Shown here: piece after piece, positions 15,282 to 23,379 of the stretch
Layout: every line of letters begins with the position of its first letter
Numbering within the stretch: position 1 is the first letter of the stretch
Assembly: GCA_905372595.1 (NCBI GenBank)
Contig: CAJPPS010000002.1
Coordinates: forward strand, 1-25,967
Direction of reading: 5' to 3'
Source: an uncultured Capnocytophaga sp.
GTDB lineage: Bacteria > Bacteroidota > Bacteroidia > Flavobacteriales > Flavobacteriaceae
DNA: 25,967 bases
Position numbers and translations under genes: made by a program
Notes under the pieces: generated by a model
What the model was told of the DNA's origin: nothing
Seen by the model: only the letters and a program-made list of their open reading frames with translations
The model's database searches: none

Positions 15282-18200
15282 TTAAAATAAATTCACATTT
15301 GTCCAACCAATACCCCTTCTCATCTTCAAGGGTTTGGTAATGGAGTGTAAAGTATTTATTAGGCTTATCATTTCCCTGAGCATCTTCCACACGAGTAATC
15401 TGGATCACCTCTTTGCTTTCCTCATAATCACGTGATAGTTCTACCTTTAGGGGTAAGTTTTGGCGAATGGTATTCTTTTCTTTTTCTATTTGCTCCTTGA
15501 TGAAGTTCTGATCCTGTGAAGGGTACTTTCTCCTTATATGAGCTTCTATTTCCTTTTCGTCCATTCGGATACTATACAAGTCTGCATAAGGATAGTTCTT
15601 CGCCAGATATTTAGAATACCCAAAATGAAAAGGTATTGTACTCACTTCCAATTCATTGTCATTTTTCTTAGGAGAGAGAATCGTTTCTTTATTATTATCT
15701 GTAATTCGAACAATGTAATCGGCTGTAGAGATTAATTTCTGGGTTACTTCTGAGGTATCTATTTTCAACTCCTTGATTTTAAATAGCTTTCCTGCCATCA
15801 AAGCAACAATAGCCCCTACACTTACCACTGTCTTAGGGTCGGTAATGAAACCATTTCCATCGGCGAAAGGATACCAACGCCCTATCCAATACGTATTAAG
15901 GTTAATCAGATTACTAGGAGAAATCGTCAAGTATTTCTTGAAAATATTCTCAAAACTTCCCAAAGAAGCGGGCTTACCTGAAAGCACCACGAAATCACAC
16001 TGGAATTGATTAAATACCACACATATTTGCCTAATTAGAGCATCAAATACTGAAGTAACTATCGCATTGACACGATCGGGATCTATCTTCCAAGGAATTT
16101 CTAATAAATCAAAGCCAAAATGCTTCTCAAAGCTATTCAAAAGCTCTTTATTCTGGAATTTCTTACCTATGATTTCCTCGAATTTTTTAATTTCAGGAGT
16201 CCCTTCGCTCTTATTGGCACTTTTTAAGTAAGCCAAAGCTATCGGAATAGCTACCTGATGTACAAAAGCCTGCCTAATCACCCTTCCTTTGTATCCCATT
16301 TGATTGGTATCTTCCCCAAAGAAGCTATTGAGCCGTTCGGACATATTGGTAATTCCTTGCCGTATACCATAGTTTTGAATTACCCCAGAAGCTCCTTCCT
16401 CAGCAGGAGTTTTCTCTTCTCCTTCTATAATAATTTTCTGGATAATTTCCTTTAACAGGTCATCACCGGCAAACTTAAAGCTATCCCAGAAGAGGGGAGT
16501 AGGCTTGAGCAAATCCGAATCCTTTCCGTTCTCTGTAAGGGTGTATTGATGTACAAGGATATCTGTGGTTCCTGCTCCTATATCCACCGAGGCTACTTTA
16601 AGTGAGGGTTTTCCTTTGAATAAGTAATTATCAATCACATAGTTATTCCCTTTGAGCTTCTTAACTATCAGGCTATAGAGGAAGACGAGCTGGCAACAAG
16701 TAGCCTCATCATAACTCCAGTCCTTACGGCTTTCCAAATCAGAAAGTTTTTTCTTGATATCGGAAGTAGCAGGAATGATTTCAGGTTTCTCAAACCAGAA
16801 ATTCTCATAATTTCCATCGAAATAGTAAGTAGCGTAATTTTTCAGTAGCTCACAAGCCTCTTCCGCCGCTTCTCGTAGCGCTACCTGTTCGGCTTGAATC
16901 ATTGCGGTAGGGCAGGAGAGAGTGATACGCTTGAGAGTACGTGGAATCGTCATTTGACCGTGCTCTTCCCTGAAAGCATAGGAGTTAATCTGAGTATAAG
17001 CGTGTACCAGAATCTCTAAGAATACAAACTTCATTAGCGATTTCCTTGAGAACATAGGCTTGGACATAAACATCTCATTCCTCTTAACTAGCTCTCCATC
17101 CGTCCTGAGCTGGTTGGTAATTCCATTAAGATATACTTTTCTAATATTTCTATAATCCTTAGGGTTGAATTCCCATTCTCTATCGGAAGGAGTATCATCC
17201 CACAGATAACGCTTAGGGCTGGAATTATATGTTTTCAGTTCATAACCCAAAGAAAGATCTGTTACAGAAGAATTGATCAATTCTTCTGCCTCCCAGCCAA
17301 TTCTCACTAGGCTGGGTACAGTGAATTTTTTATTATCGGAAGTATCATTGATTTCTCCAAATTTTGATTCTGAGAAAACAACATTCATAGGAAAAGGCTC
17401 TGCATATTCCTTATCAGGCTGGGTATAATCCTGAATAATAAGCTTCTTAACACTTTCAAAATCAAAAGAATTATCATCTTTATTTTCAAAAAGCAAAGCA
17501 CAAGTAGCAGAATTTCCTACATCAATTACTAAGTCTACTTCCTTTTTCTTCATCCTATCGGTAAAAAGCTGAATTTCAGGAATTTGCATCAGGCTTCCTA
17601 ACCACTTGATAAAGAACAAATACCTTGCTACATAACGCTTGTAAGGCTTATCATAACGGTTTTCCTCATTCTTTCCATAGAAAATGTCTGCTATATACTT
17701 ATCAATCCATTTAGAAGAAAAATGAGGGTCAGAGAGTACATTGGCTATATTCAAGTCTGAATCCGAAAGCTTAAAGAGGTTTTCATCTCTATTCAAGCTC
17801 AACTGTGGGCTCGTTCTATCATTTTCATTCTGTGCCAAAAGCGTATCCACTGCAATAATCACCTTAGCAGTAGTGAGTTCCTCATCATAATCCACAAATA
17901 CCCTCACCCAATCAGTAGGGTATAGGACATCCTTATTAATAGAATTATCCTTGAAATAAGGTAACGGAATCCATTTTCTTCGGAAAGTCTTCAGTGTATG
18001 AGAGAGGTTGGATTCCTCATCTGCCGTATAGAAAGATTGTAGTAGTGATAAGTCCATATCTTCCTTAATCCGACCATTAGCAAGATAATCCCCTTGATAG
18101 AGTTCTTGCTTTCTAAAAAATACAGAATCTCCATCTTTTGTATATTTAAAAAGAGGGTCTAATACATATTCATCGGTATTTATATCAAAAGAATCCTGAT

Positions 18201-18303
18201 AATAAATCTTATTCTCAGGAATTTTTCCAAAATCTTTATTAATTTCTGTAGTGAATTTGATATATTGGATGCCCGAATTGGCAATAAGGGATATTCTTTT
18301 CAT
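15271..18303 (-). CDS. SrfB-like Hsp70/actin-fold ATPase (virulence factor SrfB family)
   Basis: This is a 1010-residue protein of the length expected for SrfB. The N-terminus (RISLIANSGIQYIKF) carries the family's opening motif. The actin/Hsp70 nucleotide site is visible: phosphate-1 loop DVGNSATC at about 261-268, phosphate-2 loop DIGAGTTD at about 574-581, and an adenosine-type motif VVLSGKPASLG near 772-782. It should therefore bind ATP and cycle between open and closed states. No membrane segment is seen, so it is cytoplasmic. It overlaps the upstream DUF805-LRR gene by one base and srfC by up to 11 bp, and this tight coupling of SrfB with SrfC agrees with the gammaproteobacterial locus. 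Partner and client proteins are unknown. Confidence 0.88.
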   Translation of the reverse strand: MKRISLIANSGIQYIKFTTEINKDFGKIPENKIYYQDSFDINTDEYVLDPLFKYTKDGDSVFFRKQELYQGDYLANGRIKEDMDLSLLQSFYTADEESNLSHTLKTFRRKWIPLPYFKDNSINKDVLYPTDWVRVFVDYDEELTTAKVIIAVDTLLAQNENDRTSPQLSLNRDENLFKLSDSDLNIANVLSDPHFSSKWIDKYIADIFYGKNEENRYDKPYKRYVARYLFFIKWLGSLMQIPEIQLFTDRMKKKEVDLVIDVGNSATCALLFENKDDNSFDFESVKKLIIQDYTQPDKEYAEPFPMNVVFSESKFGEINDTSDNKKFTVPSLVRIGWEAEELINSSVTDLSLGYELKTYNSSPKRYLWDDTPSDREWEFNPKDYRNIRKVYLNGITNQLRTDGELVKRNEMFMSKPMFSRKSLMKFVFLEILVHAYTQINSYAFREEHGQMTIPRTLKRITLSCPTAMIQAEQVALREAAEEACELLKNYATYYFDGNYENFWFEKPEIIPATSDIKKKLSDLESRKDWSYDEATCCQLVFLYSLIVKKLKGNNYVIDNYLFKGKPSLKVASVDIGAGTTDILVHQYTLTENGKDSDLLKPTPLFWDSFKFAGDDLLKEIIQKIIIEGEEKTPAEEGASGVIQNYGIRQGITNMSERLNSFFGEDTNQMGYKGRVIRQAFVHQVAIPIALAYLKSANKSEGTPEIKKFEEIIGKKFQNKELLNSFEKHFGFDLLEIPWKIDPDRVNAIVTSVFDALIRQICVVFNQFQCDFVVLSGKPASLGSFENIFKKYLTISPSNLINLNTYWIGRWYPFADGNGFITDPKTVVSVGAIVALMAGKLFKIKELKIDTSEVTQKLISTADYIVRITDNNKETILSPKKNDNELEVSTIPFHFGYSKYLAKNYPYADLYSIRMDEKEIEAHIRRKYPSQDQNFIKEQIEKEKNTIRQNLPLKVELSRDYEESKEVIQITRVEDAQGNDKPNKYFTLHYQTLEDEKGYWLDKCEFILNAK

Positions 18304-19214
18304 TATTTTTCTATTTTATTAATACTTTTCGCGTATTTTTGCCAACCTTCTGTATTTCTGTAAGTACCTATATAGCCCATATTCACATAAATAGCCTGTA
18401 GTGGATGATCATTATGAGTAAGTTCTCCTGCTAGCTCAGGTGGTTCATTCCCCTGAAGGGTAATTACTTCAGGACAGGCTTCCCCAAAAAGATATTCTCC
18501 TAAGAAAGTAACACTACTAGGGAAAGTAATTTGCTTAAGGGCATTACAACCATCAAAAGCATACTTATGAATCGTAGTTAGTCCTTGAGGAAGTATTAAG
18601 GTATGCAAATCAGCACAAGCAGAGAAAGCTCCGCTATTAATGGTCGTAACTTTGCTTAGGAAAGGATCGGCTTCCATATCAATAGTAGAAGCTTTAATCC
18701 TGAGCCATCTCTTGAGTGTTTTTCCATCAGTACTAAGTACATAATCATTAGGAGATATTTCCCTTTTTTCCTCAATAGGAGCTGGTTCTGGAACTACCTC
18801 TATTATAGGCTCCTGAACAGGCTCCATAGTAGGAACAATAGTCTCCTCCTGTATAGGTTCTTCAAAGACTACTGTTGTTTTCTCTGTAAGAGGAGCTTTC
18901 TGTTCCTTGGGATCTTCTCCATAGATATTTTCCCCCCTTGTCCCTTCCATAAAAAGAAGAACAAAAGGATTATAAATAGGAAAGATTACTAACCAACCAC
19001 TATTGCCTATATCGTGGCTTCGCTTAACCAACTGTGCCAATGCAAACCAAAAATGGAAAATTTCAAAAAACAGAATAAAAATACCCATAATATTTTCATT
19101 CCGTGTCGATGTCAATGAAATCAGTATTGATAAAGCCAAATTAGACAGAAAAATAGATAGCCATAATTCTGTACGGCGAATACGCCCCTTGAACGAAAAA
19201 GGTCTCTTAAACAT
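18303..19214 (-). CDS. DUF805 membrane domain fused to BspA-like leucine-rich repeats
   Basis: The product has 303 residues from the ATG at 19214; a TTG two codons upstream lengthens the frame, but MFKRPFSFKGRIRRTELW is the usual DUF805 start. Residues of about 1-105 form the DUF805 domain, with about three membrane segments and the motif LVKRSHDIGNSGWLV, ending in GTRGENIYGEDP. A linker rich in Pro, Glu and Val (about 110-155) follows, then about 140 residues of BspA-type LRR_5 repeats (TINSGAFSACADLHTLILP, TIHKYAFDGCNALKQITFP). The fusion suggests an inner-membrane anchor presenting a protein-binding surface; with three segments the LRR side is uncertain. It is the first gene of the operon, overlaps srfB by one base, and is divergent from lipA. 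Confidence 0.85.
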   Translation of the reverse strand: MFKRPFSFKGRIRRTELWLSIFLSNLALSILISLTSTRNENIMGIFILFFEIFHFWFALAQLVKRSHDIGNSGWLVIFPIYNPFVLLFMEGTRGENIYGEDPKEQKAPLTEKTTVVFEEPIQEETIVPTMEPVQEPIIEVVPEPAPIEEKREISPNDYVLSTDGKTLKRWLRIKASTIDMEADPFLSKVTTINSGAFSACADLHTLILPQGLTTIHKYAFDGCNALKQITFPSSVTFLGEYLFGEACPEVITLQGNEPPELAGELTHNDHPLQAIYVNMGYIGTYRNTEGWQKYAKSINKIEK

Positions 19215-19266
19215 ATACAATATTTTTCCTAAGTTCTGTAAGAAAATACAAAAATCAATTTTTCGC

Positions 19267-19274
19267 CAAAATTA
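19267..19274 (-). promoter_or_regulatory. Candidate -7 box of the srf-like operon
   Basis: On the minus strand this reads TAATTTTG, matching the Bacteroidota -7 consensus TAnnTTTG. It would start a transcript near 19260, about 45 nt before the ATG at 19214. I see no convincing -33 TTTG at the usual 19-21 nt spacing, so the site is tentative. Confidence 0.4.
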
Positions 19275-19297
19275 CAATATTTTTCTGAAAAAATCAC

Positions 19298-19305
19298 TAC
19301 CTTTG
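19298..19305 (+). promoter_or_regulatory. lipA promoter -7 box
   Basis: TACCTTTG followed by C is a perfect match to the Bacteroidota -7 box TAnnTTTG. Transcription would begin near 19311, leaving a leader of only about 20 nt before the lipA ATG. Its upstream region overlaps the candidate promoter of the divergent srf-like operon. The -33 element is weak. Confidence 0.65.
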
Positions 19306-19312
19306 CAGTCTA

Positions 19313-19330
19313 TTTTTGTAAATACAAAAA
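19313..19330. promoter_or_regulatory. Palindrome in the lipA leader, possible operator
   Basis: TTTTTGTA-AA-TACAAAAA is a perfect inverted repeat with 8-bp arms, placed between the predicted transcription start and the lipA start codon at 19332. It could be a repressor site or a small AT hairpin that limits ribosome access. Arms made largely of A and T can arise by chance, so this is only a candidate. Confidence 0.3.
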
Positions 19331-19331
19331 A

Positions 19332-20213
19332 ATGAGTACAGAAACAACAACACCTTCTGTAGCTACTGAAAAACAAGCTAAACCTCAATGGCTTAGAGTA
19401 AAGCTACCTACAGGGAAAAAATATACCGAATTACGTAGCTTAGTAGATAAATATCAGCTTAATACCATTTGTACCTCTGGAAGTTGTCCTAATATGGGAG
19501 AATGTTGGGGACACGGAACCGCTACTTTTATGATTCTAGGAAATATCTGTACCCGTTCTTGTGGCTTCTGTGGAGTGAAAACAGGTCGTCCTGATTCTCT
19601 TGATTGGGAAGAGCCTGAGAAAGTGGCTCGTTCTATCAAGCTGATGAACATCACACACGCAGTGATCACTTCTGTAGATAGGGATGACCTCAAGGATATG
19701 GGTAGTATTCTCTGGGCTGAAACTGTCAAAGCTATTCGTAGAATGAATCCTAAAACTACTCTAGAGACCCTCATCCCTGACTTTCAAGGAGTAGAAAGAA
19801 ATCTTAACCGTATTCTTGCTGTTGCTCCTGAGGTAATCTCTCATAATATGGAAACCGTACGTAGGCTCACTCGGGAAGTACGTATCCAAGCTCAATATGA
19901 CCGTAGCTTAGGAGTACTTCGTTACCTAAAAGAGAATGGAGCACGCCGTACCAAATCGGGTATAATGTTAGGACTAGGAGAAACAGAAGAAGAAGTTATC
20001 CAAACCCTTTATGACCTAAAGGAAGCTAAGGTGGATATAGTTACCATTGGGCAATACTTACAACCTTCTAAAAAGCACTTGCCTGTAAAACAGTTCATTA
20101 CCCCTGATCAGTTCCAAAAATACAAGAAAATAGGAGATGAACTTGGTTTTAGGCATTTTGAAAGTAGTGCCTTAGTACGTTCTTCCTATAAGGCTTACAA
20201 ACACGTAGAATAG
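19332..20213 (+). CDS. lipA: Lipoyl synthase
   Basis: This 293-residue radical SAM enzyme inserts two sulfur atoms into the protein-bound octanoyl group of lipoyl domains (pyruvate and 2-oxoglutarate dehydrogenases, glycine cleavage H protein). All ligands of both iron-sulfur clusters are present: auxiliary-cluster cysteines 47, 52 and 58 (ICTSGSCPNMGEC), the radical SAM cluster Cys73-x3-Cys77-x2-Cys80 (CTRSCGFC), and the conserved C-terminal RSSY at 283-286, which supplies the serine ligand. The length is normal for the family. It is transcribed alone from a TACCTTTG promoter, diverges from the srf-like operon and ends before a shared bidirectional terminator. No lipB or lplA is visible nearby. 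Confidence 0.97.
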   Translation: MSTETTTPSVATEKQAKPQWLRVKLPTGKKYTELRSLVDKYQLNTICTSGSCPNMGECWGHGTATFMILGNICTRSCGFCGVKTGRPDSLDWEEPEKVARSIKLMNITHAVITSVDRDDLKDMGSILWAETVKAIRRMNPKTTLETLIPDFQGVERNLNRILAVAPEVISHNMETVRRLTREVRIQAQYDRSLGVLRYLKENGARRTKSGIMLGLGETEEEVIQTLYDLKEAKVDIVTIGQYLQPSKKHLPVKQFITPDQFQKYKKIGDELGFRHFESSALVRSSYKAYKHVE

Positions 20214-20267
20214 AAAATTCTTTTTTTGTTTTCTAAATATCATCATTTTATTTTGTTTTTAAATTCA

Positions 20268-20294
20268 ATAGGAGGCATTGTATGTGCCTCCTAT
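20268..20294. terminator. Bidirectional terminator between lipA and the DAHP synthase gene
   Basis: A perfect 10-bp stem (ATAGGAGGCA / TGCCTCCTAT) with a 7-nt loop sits between two converging genes. On the plus strand it is followed by ATTTTTCT, which suits the end of the lipA transcript. On the minus strand the stem is followed by an AT-rich stretch with T runs. The stop codon of the converging gene lies only 7 bp away. Confidence 0.8.
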
Positions 20295-20300
20295 ATTTTT

Positions 20301-21383
20301 CTAATTCCTAAATACAGATTCTTGCCTATTAATTGACTCTTGATGGATTGCCTTGAAGAGTTTTTCAATAAATTCATCACTTAATCCCTTTTCCTTTCCT
20401 GTCTGAAGCATTCGCTCAAGAGCTTCATTCCAACGCTTATTCTGTAGAATAGCCACATTTACTTCTCGCTTAAGCTTCCCTATATGGTCAGAAGCTTCCA
20501 TACGCTTTTTGAGAATATCAAGTAGTTGTTCATCTAAAATATCTATCTGAGCACGTAACTGTTGGAGCGTACTTTGAAAAGCCTCTTCATCTGTAGTTCT
20601 TCTTCGAATACGTAAGTCCTGCATAATCTGTACCAAACTCTCAGGAGTTACTTGCTGAGCAGCATCACTCCAAGCCTCATCAGGCGTAGAGTGAGTTTCT
20701 ATCATTAGTCCATCAAAATTCAGGTTCAGAGCCGTCTGGGATACTTCAAAAATCAATTCACGCTTTCCTGTAATATGAGAAGGATCACAGATGATAGGAA
20801 GCTGAGGAAAACGACTCTGTAGCTCTATAACCAATTGCCATTCAGGAATATTTCTGTATTTTGTTTTTTCATAAGTAGAAAATCCTCGATGAATTACCCC
20901 TAGTTTCTTGATATTTGCACGCTGAAGGCGTTCCAAAGCACCTATCCATAAGGCTAAATCGGGGTTTACGGGATTCTTCACTAGGACTATTTTATCAGTA
21001 CCTTGTAGAGCGTCTGCTATTTCTTGAATGATAAAAGGACTCACTGTAGATCGTGCGCCTATCCAAAGCATATCTACATTATGCTGTAGTGCTAGCTCTA
21101 TATGGTCTTTGTTGGCTACCTCAGTGGCGATTTTCAATCCTGTTTCTTCCTTGACGCGCTCAAGCCACTTAAGCCCTAAAGCTCCCACTCCTTCAAACAT
21201 TCCAGGGCGGGTACGTGGTTTCCAGATTCCTGCTCTATAGTAGGATACATCGGTATCCTTCAGGCTATGAGCTATACTCAGTACTTGTTCTTGGGTCTCT
21301 GCACTACAAGGACCTGCGATAACTACAGGGTGTGTAAGCTGTAAGTCATCTAACCATTTTCTGTTCTCTTGGGTAATTTCCAT
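20301..21383 (-). CDS. Bifunctional DAHP synthase / chorismate mutase (type II)
   Basis: This 360-residue fusion covers two shikimate-pathway steps. Residues of about 1-260 are a class-I DAHP synthase (erythrose-4-phosphate plus phosphoenolpyruvate), with the VIAGPCSAET motif at 21-30, KPRTRPG around 55-61, and CDPSHITGKRE further on. Residues of about 270-360 are an AroQ-type chorismate mutase (LRAQIDILDEQLLDILKKRM, then HIGKLKREVNVAILQNKRW), which makes prephenate. The fusion order is the one typical of Bacteroidota. Channelling chorismate towards phenylalanine and tyrosine is the likely role, and the mutase domain may also mediate feedback inhibition. It is the last gene of its operon, 15 bp after a ketosynthase gene, which suggests a link between tyrosine supply and aryl-polyene synthesis. 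Confidence 0.95.
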   Translation of the reverse strand: MEITQENRKWLDDLQLTHPVVIAGPCSAETQEQVLSIAHSLKDTDVSYYRAGIWKPRTRPGMFEGVGALGLKWLERVKEETGLKIATEVANKDHIELALQHNVDMLWIGARSTVSPFIIQEIADALQGTDKIVLVKNPVNPDLALWIGALERLQRANIKKLGVIHRGFSTYEKTKYRNIPEWQLVIELQSRFPQLPIICDPSHITGKRELIFEVSQTALNLNFDGLMIETHSTPDEAWSDAAQQVTPESLVQIMQDLRIRRRTTDEEAFQSTLQQLRAQIDILDEQLLDILKKRMEASDHIGKLKREVNVAILQNKRWNEALERMLQTGKEKGLSDEFIEKLFKAIHQESINRQESVFRN

Positions 21384-21398
21384 TTCTATATTTTAAAT

Positions 21399-22514
21399 TT
21401 ATATTATTTTTGTTATTATTGCTGTATTACTACCTCCAAAGCCTGAAGCAGTCTTGAGCAGATAAGTGATAGGAAGCTCACAAGTTTGCTCAATAATATG
21501 CAATGGATAGGATACTCCTAAGTTAGAAAAACCTTCACTGCGTATAGCTTTTCCTTCTTTTGCCAATGCAATACTCAAAACCAATTCCAACAAACCCGAA
21601 GCAGCTAAGGTATGACCAAAATACCCCTTATAGCTGTTCAAAGGTGTCTCTTGCAAGCCTGAACGAAAGAAGGCTATAGATTCCATTTCGTCATTATAAA
21701 GGGTTCCTGTTCCGTGAGCATTGATTAAGTCTATCTGCGAAGCCTCTAAAGAGGCTTGCCTTAAAGCATTCTGAATACTTAAAAATAAGCCTTCACCTGT
21801 ACGAGAGGGACCTGATATATGATTCGCATCATTGATAGAACTACTGCTAAGAATCTCTCCTTGAGCTCCAAATTCTTCTTTGGTAAGAAATAGTGCAGCA
21901 GTGGCTTCACCAAGGGTAATTCCATCACGTTCTTTATCATATGGGCGGCAAGGCTTGGAACTCACCGCTTGAAAAGATTGAAATCCCGAAAGAACAAATT
22001 CTGAAACCTCATCGGCTGCTACCACAAGAGCATTATCATAGCTTCCCATTCTAATAAGCCTATCAGCTACTGAAACCGCCATTGCTCCCGATACACAAGC
22101 ATTGGATACCACTATAGGTTCCGTTTTTATTCCTATGAAAGAAGCTATTTTTTTAGCTATTTTAGTAAGGTAGGGCAAAGTATCTCCATCTGAAGAAGTA
22201 TTCAATTTTGATATATTCCCTTTGGTAGTAGCAAATACAAAAGCCGTTCGTTCTCTAGTAAATATCATAGGTACAAAAGGTAGCACCGCTAGAAGAGTTA
22301 GCCGCTCCAGCCAGGACAATTCCATTGAAGGGCTTGCATAGGGAAAAGCATCTTCTATCATCTGAGAAGATATTTTTCCCAAATATATATCCGAAAGGCT
22401 CCCAAAATGAGGGTAAAACTGTATACCTACCTGTCCCTGTAAAAGAGCTTCTACATTTTCTTGTACTGTAATCCCTAAGGGAGTTACACAATTATAGGAA
22501 TGAATATATGCCAC
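21399..22514 (-). CDS. Beta-ketoacyl synthase, aryl-polyene/flexirubin type
   Basis: This is a 371-residue ketosynthase of the thiolase fold, a little shorter than FabF. The catalytic residues are Cys140 (NACVSGAM), His267 (NAHGTGTLYND) and His301 (GHTLAASG), all intact, and a C-terminal glycine loop (ASGFGGSN) is present. The start codon is GTG; the opening AYIHSYNCVTPLG forms the first strand, so this start is needed. It differs clearly from the ketosynthase at the left end, so the two are not a recent duplicate. It lies 3 bp after the lipoprotein gene and 15 bp before the DAHP synthase-chorismate mutase. Enzymes of this kind occur in flexirubin and aryl-polyene clusters; the exact step is not known. 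Confidence 0.88.
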   Translation of the reverse strand: MAYIHSYNCVTPLGITVQENVEALLQGQVGIQFYPHFGSLSDIYLGKISSQMIEDAFPYASPSMELSWLERLTLLAVLPFVPMIFTRERTAFVFATTKGNISKLNTSSDGDTLPYLTKIAKKIASFIGIKTEPIVVSNACVSGAMAVSVADRLIRMGSYDNALVVAADEVSEFVLSGFQSFQAVSSKPCRPYDKERDGITLGEATAALFLTKEEFGAQGEILSSSSINDANHISGPSRTGEGLFLSIQNALRQASLEASQIDLINAHGTGTLYNDEMESIAFFRSGLQETPLNSYKGYFGHTLAASGLLELVLSIALAKEGKAIRSEGFSNLGVSYPLHIIEQTCELPITYLLKTASGFGGSNTAIITKII

Positions 22515-22517
22515 CTT

Positions 22518-23210
22518 TTATTTTTTAGTTTTATGACCTATTTTTTTACCTGATACATAGCATTCTTGAAAACTCAAGATACCTTCTCCTGCTATATCTA
22601 TACTATCCATTTTCCATTGGAGTGCTATTGTATCTCCTTTTCGGAAAGGAATTTCATCATCATAGTAAATAATCCCGACAGTATCCTTTTCTTTAGAAAC
22701 TAAGAAAAAGAAATAATCATAATCTGTAATATTTTCTAAAAAAACAACTGTATCCTTGTATATTTTTCCTATTTCAAGTACTTGATCTCTTCGTAAATCA
22801 CTACTTCTATTGAATTTCCCTATATTTTCAAGAACTTCAGTTATTTTTCCATTGTCTATAATTATTTTCCATCGTATAACTACATATTGTCCCACTGAAT
22901 AGTCAAAGTCCATATAGGTCATACTTTCAGCTTCTACAGGAAAACTTATTTCTTTTCCATTCTTTTCAACTGTTAAAGTAGTAGGAGTGATTTTTTTAAT
23001 CAAAACAACATCATTGTAATAGTGATCAAGACTTAGTTCTTTATCCGGTAACAACTGACTTCTGAAATTTTTTACCAAAAGAGTTGTATCTATAGAAGAA
23101 TTTATTTGTTCTTCCATAACTATACTATTTGCATCTACACTATCCGTATTAGGAGTATTTTCTCTACAAGAGAGTAATAAAAGGGATAAAAGAATACTAT
23201 ACTTTTTCAT
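22518..23210 (-). CDS. Lipoprotein with two similar beta-rich halves
   Basis: This 230-residue protein has a lipoprotein signal (MKKYSILLSLLLLSC, then RENTPN). After a short disordered stretch, two segments seem to repeat one fold: about residues 68-120 (VLIKKITPTTLTVEK, then SVGQYVVIRWK) and about 150-205 (VVFLENITDYDYFFF, then RKGDTIALQWK). Each has a hydrophobic strand, a polar loop, and a G(Q/D)..(V/A)(I/L).WK strand. I recognise no family. Its start codon overlaps the end of the displaced mscS frame by 14 bp, so the two genes were presumably translationally coupled before the mscS frameshift. Probable location: periplasmic face of a membrane. Confidence 0.8.
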   Translation of the reverse strand: MKKYSILLSLLLLSCRENTPNTDSVDANSIVMEEQINSSIDTTLLVKNFRSQLLPDKELSLDHYYNDVVLIKKITPTTLTVEKNGKEISFPVEAESMTYMDFDYSVGQYVVIRWKIIIDNGKITEVLENIGKFNRSSDLRRDQVLEIGKIYKDTVVFLENITDYDYFFFLVSKEKDTVGIIYYDDEIPFRKGDTIALQWKMDSIDIAGEGILSFQECYVSGKKIGHKTKK

Positions 23211-23379
23211 ATTTTCTCAATTCTACAAACTCAACAGAAGTAAGTTCTATATTTCGCTCTCTAAAGGCATTATAAATATTCTTGATAAGATCGGACTTGA
23301 TAATATACATATTCTGTGGTTCAAAGGTTACCGCATTGATCTCATAGGTAGCATTGAGTTCATTGAGGGAGATATGATA
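23197..23379 (-). pseudogene. Out-of-frame 3' end of the mscS-like gene
   Basis: Reading the minus strand in a different frame from the preceding open frame gives 60 codons without a stop (YHISLNELNATYEINAV, then FEPQNMYIIKSDLIKNIYNA, ending ELRKYEKV). This is the normal C-terminal alpha/beta domain of an MscS channel. It ends at a TAG at 23197-23199, overlapping the start of the lipoprotein gene by 14 bp. Joining it to the upstream frame needs two extra bases at the TA tract near 23378-23384, which gives PYIYHISL, alignable with the PFVLQTSL seen in relatives. The two frames are therefore one gene broken by a two-base loss, or by a sequence error. Confidence 0.85.
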
